NCBI GenBank assembly: GCA_964058805.1
Contig: CAXKVV010002169.1
Coordinates: 1 to 64,000, forward strand
Length of the DNA: 64,000 nt
Origin: Schoenoplectus triqueter
Lineage: Eukaryota; Streptophyta; Magnoliopsida; Poales; Cyperaceae
Direction of reading: 5' to 3'
A model generated the notes under the pieces. It was given only the letters and a program-made list of their open reading frames with translations. It searched no databases and had not been told where the DNA came from. Both the position numbers and the translations under genes were made by a program. Positions 10,860 to 22,074 of the stretch are shown in pieces. Positions within the stretch are counted from its first letter, which is position 1. The number at the start of each line of letters is the position of its first letter.

Positions 10860-11104
10860 TTCAAAGATCCAGAGGTGCCTCGAGGTTCGTAGCCCAGGGT
10901 AATTAACGGTGGGGGCTTGCGCCCACCGGAATCTACAAGAACTCACAATCACTAAAAACCCCCTGAATGTGCATCCAAATATCTCTAAACGGCAGAATCG
11001 GCCGACACCCGGCAGATGCACGCTCGGGAGGGATCTCCGTGTCCTTCTTCCGCAGAACCCATCGCCCGGCGGCGGTGCGGCGGCGCGCGAAAAAGGGTCG
11101 CACA
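10860..11104 (+). repeat. GC-rich terminal part of the LTR
   Basis: The last 240 bp before CGCACA are GC-rich (cggcggtgcggcggcgcgcg near the end), in sharp contrast to the AT-rich middle. This is the segment most alike between A and B, consistent with a U5 region that shares function with the primer-binding site. Confidence 0.5.
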
Positions 11105-11109
11105 GGATC

Positions 11110-11127
11110 TGGCACGCCCGGTGGGAC
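11110..11127 (+). other. primer-binding site of element A
   Basis: TGGCACGCCCGGTGGGAC starts 5 nt after the LTR end and begins with TGG, which pairs with the CCA end of a tRNA. The identical sequence occurs in element B. I do not assign the tRNA; it is not initiator Met. Confidence 0.7.
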
Positions 11128-11244
11128 CTAGATTCTCCTCTTATCTCTGAAAGAGAGAGGCAAATAGAATAATTAAGAGATACAAGTGGTCTTCTATGTG
11201 CTAAAATGACTAATAATTTTCAAGTGTTTTTGTTTTTGCAGGAA

Positions 11245-14200
11245 ATGACATACTTTGGAAACTTCAACCTCGCTCCCTACACCGTCACTCCTGCAAAGAG
11301 CCCAGAGGGCAAGCTCTTTATGTTCTTCGGGACCATCCCGCAAGAACTCACCATCTACGGCCCAGCTCCAGTGGCCACGATCACTCCCGCGACCGTCCGG
11401 ATCTCCATCCCGGACGAGGAGGAAGAATCGATCACCCTGACTCCCAAGGGTATTTCTAACAACATCATGGCCTCTCCTACTACCTCCCCAAAGAGGAGAA
11501 GGCGCCCGTCTAAGAAAATGGCCCCAAAGGCAGTAGCCCAAACTGCCCGTAACTCTCAAGCGTCCAGGAAGAGGGCCTTGGATGCATACCAGAACCAGCT
11601 GGTGGCTAGGCCAGCTATCCCAGTCTCCAATAAATTCGCAGCTCTCCGCATAGTGGCCAAAAACTCGGCCACAGGCCAGCTCCGCCAGGCATGGGAGGTG
11701 CCTAAGCCCACACCTCGCCCAACTCAAAGGTCTCAGCGCCGCCAGGACAAGTCTCAAACCCCTGCAGAAGCCATCTACAAGGCTCACAGGGCCCTCAAAC
11801 AGAGGAAGAGCGTTAGAAACGCTAGGTCGAGACGATACGTCCCCCGCCCCGATCACTCTCAAAGCATGGCTCAGCCGCAAGCCATTGCCTCCACTCCGAA
11901 CACAAGGAGGTTTATACTAAAGGCAACACCTAGCACCCAGCAGGTGTGGGTCCCGAAGGGTTCCCAGCCAACAAAGCCCCAATCTCAAACCCAGCCCAGA
12001 AAGGCCGGCAGGTCCAACGCTCCGCCCGAGAGCGTATTTAGCCGCTTAGGTCAGAAGAGTGTATTCAGCCAATTAGGCTCGAGAATACCACTCAACAACT
12101 TAAAAATAACTGCCCCTGACCAAGCAAAGAAGAAGAGAAGAACCGCTCGATATGAGGAGCACTTCTCAGTCAACACCATCAGTATAAGCTACGATACTGA
12201 TCCTGATACTGATGGAGAGGTGAACATGGTCCAGGATGACCAGTCCCCGCCTAATCAAGCTCATGTCACCAATACCAATAAAAATAATGGTAGAAAAGGG
12301 AGACCCCCCAAGAGAGTCAACCCCGAAGGCAACAGCAGGGAAGGGGAAGACCATAACGAAAACCCTGATCTCTTCGATAACGAAGATGACGTTGAAACAC
12401 GTCCCGAGATGCCCATCGATGAAATAGAAATATTAAAAGGCCACATCGAGGCACGGGATGAAGAGCTGATTAGGCAACGGGAGCTAATTGCTACCATGCT
12501 GAAGCAAAACGAAGAACTGATTAAGGCGGTCAAGTCGTTACAAGAATCACAAGACGCCAATTTCAAAGCTGGTAGCTCCCGTCAAGAAGGGGTCCACAGT
12601 ACCAAAAGCAATCATAAGGGAAAACAACCTGTCGATTCTAAACCCCATCCACATAGAACAATAGATGTGGAGGCTGAACCAACGGGAATATCCCGGAAAG
12701 AGATTCAAGCCATGATTGCCCAGCAAATGCAAATAGCTGGAGGTGGATACGCTATCCCTCCTGTTAAAAACTGTGGACATCCATACCCCGCCGTATACGA
12801 CTTGGAAGAATATCCTAAAGGGTATGTGATCCCCCGTTTCAGGACCTTCTCCGGGGAAGGCAATAAAGACCTGAACCCCGAACAACACCTGACCCACTTT
12901 GTAGCCTCGTGCGGCAACACGGGCGGCAATGACGCGCTGTTGTTAAGACAATTCCCTCAGAGCCTAGTGGGAACCGCTTTCCAATGGTATTATTCGCTGG
13001 AAAACAACAGCATCAGAACCTGGGACGAGATGGCAGACTCGTTCAGGGCGCGATTTGTCATGGTGTCTGACAAAATAAATATAGCCGATCTGGCAAGCAC
13101 TAAACCCAAGAAAGGGGAGTCAATGACGGATTTTATCAACAGATGGCGGAACCTCAGCATTAAATGCGACCGCACATTAACCGAAGATGAGGCCGTCAAC
13201 CTAATCATGAAGAACATTGACGGGTGGATGGGCATGCTTCTTGGTGTGACAAAGGTCAACACATTCAAAGACTTGCTCAGATCAGTATCCAACATGGAAA
13301 GGATGTCACCGCACACCATGCCGAACTTTATGAACAATAGGCCGCAACGAGGGGCCCGAGCTGAAACCAAAGTGGCATTCACCTCGCTAAAAGATAAGAT
13401 GGTTGCCAACGCAGACACCCAAGGCGGCAGCAGTAGCACAAATGGTAACAATTACAACAAGGGACCCAGGCCCAATCCAGGAGGGAGTTCACGGAGTTTT
13501 GAATCCCTTAAACAAAAGAAATCTAAACCGTACTCCTTCAGAAAAGATAAAGTTGCCCAAATCTTCAGAGGGGCACTGAAGAACGGCCTAACCCTGCCGG
13601 CCAGTAAACGCCCGGAAGATGCCGATAAATCGGACGAACCCAACTTTTGCCCATACCACAGAATAATAGGGCATTCAATTGAAGATTGCTGGGTCTTCAA
13701 AGATTGGGTCGAAAAGGCATACAAAAACGGTGAAATTACTTTACCAAAAGGGTTCTTGCAAAGCCCATCAGCCCATGAACAGGCCAACACGATCTCTCAT
13801 GAGGAAGAGAAAGTCCCGGGCCAATTAAGCGAAGACCAAGAAGAACAATGGACTACGCACTTATCGAAGAAATCGATTAAAATGCTTAAAGCTCTCAAGA
13901 AAGAACCTGGCATGAAATGGAAAGACGATATCACGCCAATGGTCCCACCAAAACCCAGGGTATATTATAAGGTGGACCAAAGCCAAGACCAGGTTCTTAA
14001 GAAGAAAAAGAAGCATAGAAATAACAAGTCCAAAAAGAACAAGATTGAAGAGTACGAGCAGGGCAGTCCCGAGGCGATCACCCTTCAACATTTCATCTCC
14101 AAAGAAGACTGGGAGAAGCTAACCCTAGGTCAAAAGGAAGAAAATGTAGATGAAGAAATAAATAAAGAAGAAAGCGAAGAGATCTGGGGTGCTTCGTGCA

Positions 14201-17200
14201 ACATGGTATATTCTTCTCACGACGAAGATATGCCAACATTAGAGGAGATGTTCTTCCCGAATAATGAAGGGGAAGCAAGCACCTCTGGGACCAAAAATGA
14301 AGAATGCAAAGCCGTGCTCCGGTCCGGGACTTACATACCTGAGAGACAAGCTCCCAAGGATTCCGATAAAGGAAAGGACAAGGCCCTGAATAAAGATAAA
14401 GAGGCTGAGAATCCAAGCAAGAACCCAGAAAAGACCCGGTCGACGGGCGAAGAATATAACGTGTTGGCACATCTGCGTAAGATTCCGGCGCTGTTAAGCA
14501 TATTTGACGCATTGATGATGTCGCAAGACCTAAGGGAGGTACTAATTCAGGCCTTACAAGATCCCGAGAAGTACAAGTCATACTTCATAGAGCAAAATAT
14601 GCAAGAAGCCCTATTCACCGCCAAACGGGCCGCCTGTATAAATTTCACAGATGATGACCTCCTAATAGGCACCGTCGACCATAATCGCCCGCTATACATT
14701 ACTGGAAATTGCGGAGGGCAAAAGATTGGCCGTATTTTGGTCGACGCAGGGTCTTCAATCAATATCATGCCGCTTAAAACTCTGAAGACCATCACCTTAG
14801 ACGTGAAGAATCTATCTGATGAAAAGGTGATTATTCATGGCTTCAATCAAAACTCCCAAAAGGCCCTGGGAGCTATAACTCTGAACCTGCAATGCGGAAG
14901 TCTAAAAGCGCCTACTAAATTCTATGTCATTGACGCTGAAACCTCTTATCGGGCGTTGCTGGGTCGCCCGTGGCTTCACAGCAATCAGGTCATACCCTCT
15001 ACTCTGCACCAGTGCCTGAAATATATCGAGAATGGTAAGCAAAAGAGAATTGACGGAGATGTCAAGCCATTCGGGGTGCATGAGATTAAATTCAATGACG
15101 CCCAGTACTTTCTGCCTAAATCCGCTGTGGCGCCGAGCCGGCCAATGACAAAAGCAGGTCAGAAACCCTTCAACAAAGGCCCTAAATTTGATACCTCGTC
15201 CGGAGAAGAAGAAGAGGTCAAATTTAATATTAAACCCCGAGGTGCTCGAGCCCAAAGACCCGGAAGAAAGTCGGGTGAAGAAGCAACCTTCCGTTTCAAA
15301 CAGGTGGCTGCGTATAAGGCCCAAATAAAACCGAGCGAAATCAATGCAAGTGATTCTGAAGAGGAGGTCATTTTCAATTTTAAGCCTGCCAACACCCCTC
15401 AAATTCAGATCATAGAGGCAACTTCGGGAGAAGACTCTGAAGATTCTAACAACTCAGGCAATACCACCTCGGGAGAGGAATCTGGCCATGATCGTCAACC
15501 CTGGGAAGAGGAGTCTGACGAAGAGATCATCTATCACATCCTCAAGAAGCCATATAAAGGGCCCGAAACAGATAATGAAAGTGAGGAGTCATATATGATC
15601 AACACGGGACCCGGTAGCGGAAGGGATAACCCGGTTAGACCAAGGCCTATAAATGAAGAACGCTCATGGCGGGAGAATTTCGAAGGTCGCGTCTGGAATG
15701 CGATCGATGAAATAAGACACCAGGTTGAAAATAATAGAAGAGAGGTGTCTGAACAATGGGAAGTGATGCAGGATATCAAAACGCAACACAATGAAATCAT
15801 GATAATGATTGAAAACCTGCAAACCGCGATCTATAATTCCGAGCTGCTCAAAGAAATGATGAGCGAACCCCATTCCGGGACCCCCGAAAGACAAGCACCC
15901 GATAGCGGCAAGCGGGTAATTGTAATAGTAGATGAATCAAAGGGGGAAGAAATGAAAGCTAAGCAGTCGACCGTCATGCAAACCCTCAAGGTCAAGAAGA
16001 GTAAACCATACTCTTTCTTGAAAAATAAAACAGCTCGGATATTTGAGCAGGCCCTAAAGAGCGGATTGACACTTCCCGTCTGTAAAAGACCCGCCGACAT
16101 AGAAAGAGCCGGTGAAGGTGAATTCTGCCCTTATCATCGCATATTGGGTCATACTATTGAAGAATGCTGGGTATTCAAAGACCTAATAGAAGAAGGGCAT
16201 AGAAACGGGACAATCCAACTCCCGAAGAGCTTTCAACAAGACCTAGCTCCGCATAACCTGAATAATAAGGGCAAAGGGGTGACTTATACGATCTCGCACA
16301 CTCCCGTACTTAGTAAACCTAAGGTTGCGAGACGTAAGCCTATCAAAGAAATCTACCGCTCCAACTCGGTCATGAATATTGAGATAGAAGAAGAGATGGC
16401 AGCGCTAGAGATTACTGTGGTCCCCGAAAGGCATTTCAAAGACCTCATACCGAGGGAAGTGAACCACATTCAAACCCTGAAGACCTTTGTTGTGCCGGCA
16501 AAGGTAGAGCGCATCAAAGGGAAAACTATCATCCACAAGGCTATCATTTTCTATCAGAGCGATTCAACCCAGTCTCTGAAGAACCCTGATCACAATACTT
16601 GGAAGAAATGGGTGATAGAACAAGAATCGGAGAATGCAACGAGCGATGACGCTGCATCTCATCCCTTTGGAAAGGAGCTGTATAAACTGGCAAAAAGGGC
16701 GAAATGTCTGAGAGACATATCCAAGGCCGAGGCCAAGCGCTTCGATGAACTCTGGAATGGCGGCCAGAATAAAGTCCTGGGCCTGGATGGCAAAATAAAA
16801 TACACCCGGGGGTTAGGGTATAACTGCGATGACGCAGCATGTCTTGAGGGGTCTCTCAAGGGGTACCGTATGGAAGAGAGCTGCTGCATGACTTCTGTTG
16901 AAATGCCAGATGATAAAACAGAAGAGGACAATACCCCGGTCCTGAAAAATGCTTTGAAACAGCTAGAAAAGGAGCCTAACACGATCGATGAGTTAGCTGA
17001 AATTAATCTGGGGACGGAAGAAGACCCACGACCAACCTTCATAAGCGCGTCGTTACCAAAAGAGGTGGCTGACAGGTTGAAGACATTCCTTAAAAGCTAT
17101 ATAGACTGCTTCGCTTGGAGTTATAAAGAAATGCCTGGATTAGATCCCAACGTGGCGGTCCATTACTTGAAAATTGATCCAACCTTCAAGCCGATTAAAC

Positions 17201-20200
17201 AAGCGCCGAGGCGGATGAGAATAGAACTCGAAGAAAAGGTCGTGGAGGAGACAAAGAAACTCATCGACGCCGGCTTCATACGGGAAGAAGAGACGCCAGA
17301 ATGGGTGGCTAGCATTGTCCCGGTTAAAAAGAAAAATGGGCAGATCCGCATTTGTGTGGACTTTCGGGACTTAAATAAGGCGTGCCCTAAAGATGATTTC
17401 CCGCTCCCGGTAACCGAAATCATAATTGATCATACATCTTCCTATGAAGTCTTCTCCTTCATGGACGGTTACGCGGGCTATAATCAAATTAAAATGGCGC
17501 CAGAAGATGAGAGGCATACGGCATTCCGCACGCCGATCGGCATATATTGTTACAAAGTCATGCCGTTTGGGCTCAAAAATGCGGGAGCCACCTACCAGCG
17601 GGCGATGACGAAGATATTCGACGATCTGATCCACAAAATAGTAGAATGCTATGTGGACGATCTAGTCATCAAGGCCATGTCATATGAAGAACACCTCCAA
17701 TATCTTGAGGTCATTTTCAAACGCCTAAGAGAACACGCGCTCAAACTAAACCCATTGAAATGCGCATTCATGGTATCATCCGGTAAATTTCTGGGGTTTG
17801 TGGTACGCCACAGGGGAATTGAAATAGACCCGGGCAAGATCAAAGCAATAACTGAACTATCCCCGCCAAAGAATTTAAAACAGTTGCGATCTTTGCAAGG
17901 GCAATTGGCGTATATCAGGCGGTTCATAGCCAATCTATCGGGTAAAATCCAACCCTTCACCCGGCTAACTAAGAAGAATATCCCGTTTAAATGGGATGGC
18001 GAGTGCCAGCGAGCCTTTGAAGAAATCAAGGCATATCTACTCAACCCTCCAGTGTTGGCGGCGCCCATACCCGGGAAGGAGCTTATTCTATACACGACCG
18101 CCCTAGATGGATCCTTGGGAGCCCTATTGGCCCAAGAAAACCAGGATGGTAATCAAAATGCGCTATATTACCTAAGTCGCATGATGGTAGGGGCAGAACA
18201 CGGGTATTCACCGATCGAGAAACATTGTTTGGCCCTAATCTTTGCGGTGAAGAAATTGAGACACTACATGCTAGCCCACAAAATCATATTAATATCCAAG
18301 GTAGATCCTCTCAAATACCTGATGACTCGGCCAATGCTGACGGGGAGGCTGGCCAAGTGGGCTATCATCCTCACTGAATTCGACATCACCTATACACCGC
18401 AAAAGGCGATAAAGGGGCAGACGCTAGCAGATTTCCTGGCTGCACACCCGATCCAAGATGACTCCCCATTAAAATGTGACTTCCCTGATGAGGAAACTCT
18501 ACATGTTGAAGAAGGAAGTCCTATATGGGAGATGTACTTTGATGGTGCTTCTTCAATCAAGCCAATCGCGGGCCCGGGAGTCCCAACTGTGCGAGCTGGC
18601 GCATGACTAGTCTTCGTAACCCCGGAAGGCGGGATAATACGACATTCTCTGGCTTTAACTGAACCATGCACGAATAATGAAGCAGAGTATGAGGCACTTA
18701 TCGCCGGACTAGAGCTATCACTGGAGCTGGAGATCAAGGCTGTGCGTATCTTCGGGGATTCACAGCTGATTATAAATCAAATAATTGGCGAATACAAGGT
18801 CTTAAAGCCGGAACTAATACAATATCACCAAAAGGCCATGGAACTAATGAAGAAAATCCCGTATGTGTCCATTGAGAAGGTCACGAGGGCTGTGAATGGT
18901 GAAGCAGATGCGTTGGCCAAACTCGCCAAGGAGCTGGGTGAACCAACAGAGCCGGAAATCCACATTATCGTCCGCAATAGGAGGCCATTATCATTGTGTC
19001 AAATAACAGATGAGGCGAATAATGAAAATGCTGGGTTAGAAAAAATAGAATGCCAAGAGACAATGATAATTGAAGAAGACGATGATTGGAGACAGCCGTT
19101 TATCGAATATTTCCGGCATGGCACCCTCCCCAAAGATAAAAGAATCGCTGATCAACTAAGAAAAAGGGTACTACGGTATGCGTATGTGGGCAATACGCTA
19201 TACCGTAGGTCTTATGATCAGTTATGGCTAAGATGTGTATCAGGGCCTGAAGCCAAGCAGGTTATGAAAGAAGTTCATTCTGGACTATGCGGAGCACATC
19301 AGTCTGGGCCGAAAATGAAGTTGAAGATCAAGCGAATGGGATATTATTGGCCCACGATGGTGGCTGATTGTGAAGAGCACGCAAGGAAGTGCCGCATGTG
19401 CCAGATACATGGCCCTTTTATACATCAAGCGCCAAACCCGTTGCACCCCACGGTAGCATCCTGGCCATTTAATATGTGGGGCACAGATATAGTGGGGCCC
19501 ATAGACCCTCCTACGTCGAGAGGTCATCGGTTCATCCTGGCGGCGACAGATTACTTTACAAAATGGGCTGAAGCCATCCCGCTTAAAGAAGTTAAAGCAT
19601 CCGATGTGGTTAAGTTCTTCAAGACGTACATCCTTTACCGATTCGGTACACCGCAACGAATAATATCCGATAACGGGACAGCCTTCAAGAGCTCCAAAGT
19701 CTATGCCCTGGCGGAGCAATTTAATATTGACTGGAGATTCTCGTCCATTTACAACCCGAGAGCCAACGGCTTGGCCGAAGCCTTTAATAAAACCCTAATA
19801 AATATCATGAAGAAGACCGTGGACGGCAACCAACGAGACTGGGATAATCGTCTACAAGAGGCATTATGGGCTTATCGGACCACGTACCGAACGCCTTTGC
19901 AAGCTACCCCGTATTCTTTGGCTTTTGGGGTTGAAGCCGTCCTCCCTCTTGAGGTGGAACTACCGTCATTACGGGTGGCTATGCAAAATGATATGACCAT
20001 GGACGAATGCCAACAACTTAGACTGGACGAGTTGGATGCCATGGACGAGAAGAGGCTGATAGCCCAGCAGAACCTTGAAATATATCAGGCAAAAATGGCA
20101 AGGGCATATGACAAAATGGCGCGAGTCAGGGCATTTCAACAAGGGGAGCTTGTTCTTGTCCTTAAGAGGCCGATTATTGGCCGGCACATCGGCCCGAAAT

Positions 20201-20334
20201 TCTCTCCGAACTGGGAAGGGCCATATGTAATTGAGAAGGTATACGAGGGCGGCGCATACCAACTCATAGACCATGAAGGTGAAAGGCCCATGCCACCGAT
20301 TAATGGGCGATATCTGAAGAAGTACTACACATAG
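11245..20334 (+). pseudogene. gag-pol: gag-pol polyprotein of element A (Tat-type), one in-frame TGA
   Basis: A single frame of 3,030 codons, open except for TGA at 18604-18606 (codon 2454); element B has GGA there. I chose the ATG at 11245 because B shares it while the upstream in-frame ATG at 11206 is frame-shifted in B. Order by residue: an unrecognised N-terminal extension (1-500) with a coiled coil at 391-440; gag at about 530-690; zinc motif C802-x2-H-x4-H-x4-C815; aspartic protease with VDAGSS (Asp 1167); four acidic motifs (1317-1450); a second zinc motif C1628-C1641; RT with YVDD at 2136-2139; RNase H; a second, archaeal-type RNase H starting YFDGASS near 2432, where the stop falls; integrase HHCC from about 2677, then D2748, D2809, E2845. 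The proteins would form virus-like particles, copy the RNA and integrate the cDNA. The stop would truncate the product before the second RNase H and integrase. Confidence 0.93.
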
Positions 20335-22074
20335 CCCGGAGCGGGGCCGATCGAGTAGTATCTATTGTAAATAAATAAGGAGGGAATAAGTGTTCGTTTA
20401 CACACACGTGCACGAAACACAAACCCATGTCTAACCTCCACTTTGCATAAAAATCCCAAAACCCTACTTGTGCATCTGTAAATAGAATGCATCCAAAAAT
20501 CCAAAACCACACAAACACATTTAGCCCTATAATAAAATAAAAATAGAATAAGGGAATACAACGCCAAAACCACGCGAGAATGTAAGGCGAGAGCTTTGGT
20601 GTTTGGGCTCACAATACAAATACCACTGGGTTTGTCCATTTGATACAGAATAAACACAAAAATGGGCAGGGTTTGCAGTTTGTCCCTCAAACTATCTGGT
20701 GCCCAGTGACGAAAGTTGCTCATATTGGTCGCCCGCGGCGCAAGCTAAGGGATAGGTCGAGCAAATTGGTGGCTAGTAAATAGTCGCTTCCGAGGGCATA
20801 TAAATAAATAACTCTCGTATTATTAGTAGCATGTATCACTAATAACCAAAAAAAAAATCTGCCTTCTTCTAATAAAATAAATGGATATATGTGTAAAACA
20901 ATAAAAACCTATTTTCCTACTCATAAAAAAAATGATAATAAAAAAAATATAATAAAATCTTTTCAATAAGGGGTTGCCACCTTTGTCCCCGACACTACGA
21001 GTGTTATACAAAGCCAGGTTGGGTGCATTCATCCGTAAAAGCACCACACGCCCGAAGAAATGGTGTGTTATAATCCCACGACATATCATGGAGGGGTCAG
21101 ACCAAGGGTTTACGCTTGTACCCGACATTTCATGTTAAACAAAGCGGCTCGCTTAAAGAAGTGACTCAGGTCATGGAGAGCGGACCTACCCGATGAAAGC
21201 CTGTCTCGTAGGGATGCGTGATGGATGTTTGAGGGTAGCCGAAATATAAAAAGCCAGGTTGGGTACATTCATCCGCAAAAGTACCACACGCCCAAGGAGG
21301 TGATCTGTTTCTAATCCCAAAATAGATCATGGAGGGGTCAGACTAAGGGTTTATGCTTTTGCCCGACATTCAGTGTCAAATAAAGTAATTCGCTTAAAGA
21401 AGTGACTCAGGTCATGGAGAGCGGACCTACCCGATGAAAGCCTGTCTCGCAGGGATGCGTGATGGATGTTTGAGGGTAGTACCCCCACAAAACAAATTGA
21501 GTGGAGATGAGTGAACGTGAGTTTCCACTTTAGCACGCAACAGTGCACAAATGAGGGGAGAGTGGGTGAGCTTCCACAAATAAATGTCAACTAAATATAC
21601 AAGGAGCATCCACAAAATGGTGTTATCAATTGCATCCATAATTCAATTGATACTGGTAAGTTTATCCATCAGTAATAAAGGGATAAACGGGTTTATTCTG
21701 TACCCGGCCTAGAGGTCAATACAGACAGGTTCGGTATCCGTAAAATACCACGGTTACTTGAGTTTTGTATTGCCATAAAGAGAAATGATGTATAGAATCA
21801 ATGTAATAGGATGTTGTAAGATTTTCCTTTTATTATGATTAGACGCTGCGAAAGAATGAAGCAGTTGTAATAGGGCGCTTTTGCAAATAAGATTGGAGGT
21901 GCACAACATGAATGCATAAAATATTTCCTCGCGCTGCAGAGGAAGCGATTAAGGGATAATAATAAAAGCAAGCATCATCCACAACAAGAGATCAAAATGA
22001 TAAATGTCAAGGCATCCTATATCAAGTATAACAAAAGAAAAGGAGAAAGAAAAAAAAATGAATGAAAGTGCAGT
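20335..22074. other. spacer between convergent gag-pol and antisense gene of A
   Basis: This 1.7-kb spacer separates the ends of two tail-to-tail genes. It holds a two-copy 240-bp tandem repeat and no supported coding frame. Both transcripts should terminate here, but I see no single clear polyadenylation signal to call. Confidence 0.7.
21011..21478. repeat. 240-bp tandem repeat, two copies
   Basis: aagccaggttgggt begins at 21011 and again at 21251. Both copies run through ggtcatggagagcggacc to tgatggatgtttgagggta. Element B has the same pair at 38439-38905 in reverse. Its position between convergent genes suggests a role in 3' end formation or template stability (inference). Confidence 0.8.

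Larger units (their letters stand above)
3439..11104 (+). repeat. 5' LTR of element A (7,666 bp)
   Basis: The boundaries TGTTTACCC...TCGCACA are fixed by comparison with the 3' LTR start at 25753 and with the complete LTRs of element B. From left to right it holds duplicated TATA/hairpin modules, a GC-box and G-box rich block, an antisense coding exon, divergent TATA boxes, paired hairpins, a TGGGCC cluster, 1.3 kb of A/T simple sequence, two short-repeat arrays and a GC-rich end. At over 7 kb it is exceptionally long for an LTR. Over the parts of the 3' LTR visible here I count about seven substitutions by eye. Confidence 0.93.
6648..11241 (+). other. possible leader intron of the gag-pol mRNA
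   Basis: The candidate donor CTTGAG|GTAATC lies at 6648, about 160 nt after the TATATAAA box. The candidate acceptor is TTTTTGTTTTTGCAG, ending at 11241, four bases before the gag-pol ATG at 11245. Both sites are kept in element B (donor G at 52972, acceptor end at 48672). Splicing would remove about 4.6 kb of AUG-rich leader together with the primer-binding site, giving an mRNA distinct from the genomic RNA. The acceptor match is strong; the donor pairing is inference. Confidence 0.4.

Noticed and set aside
11194..11880. 228-codon frame on the minus strand opposite gag, and many similar frames opposite gag-pol in both elements
   Set aside because: They lie entirely opposite well-supported coding sequence, match no domain, and shift boundaries between A and B.
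18742..20334. separate gene for the 530-codon frame after the TGA of element A
   Set aside because: It is in the same frame as the upstream gag-pol, starts with GTG only, and is continuous in element B; it is the 3' part of one polyprotein.
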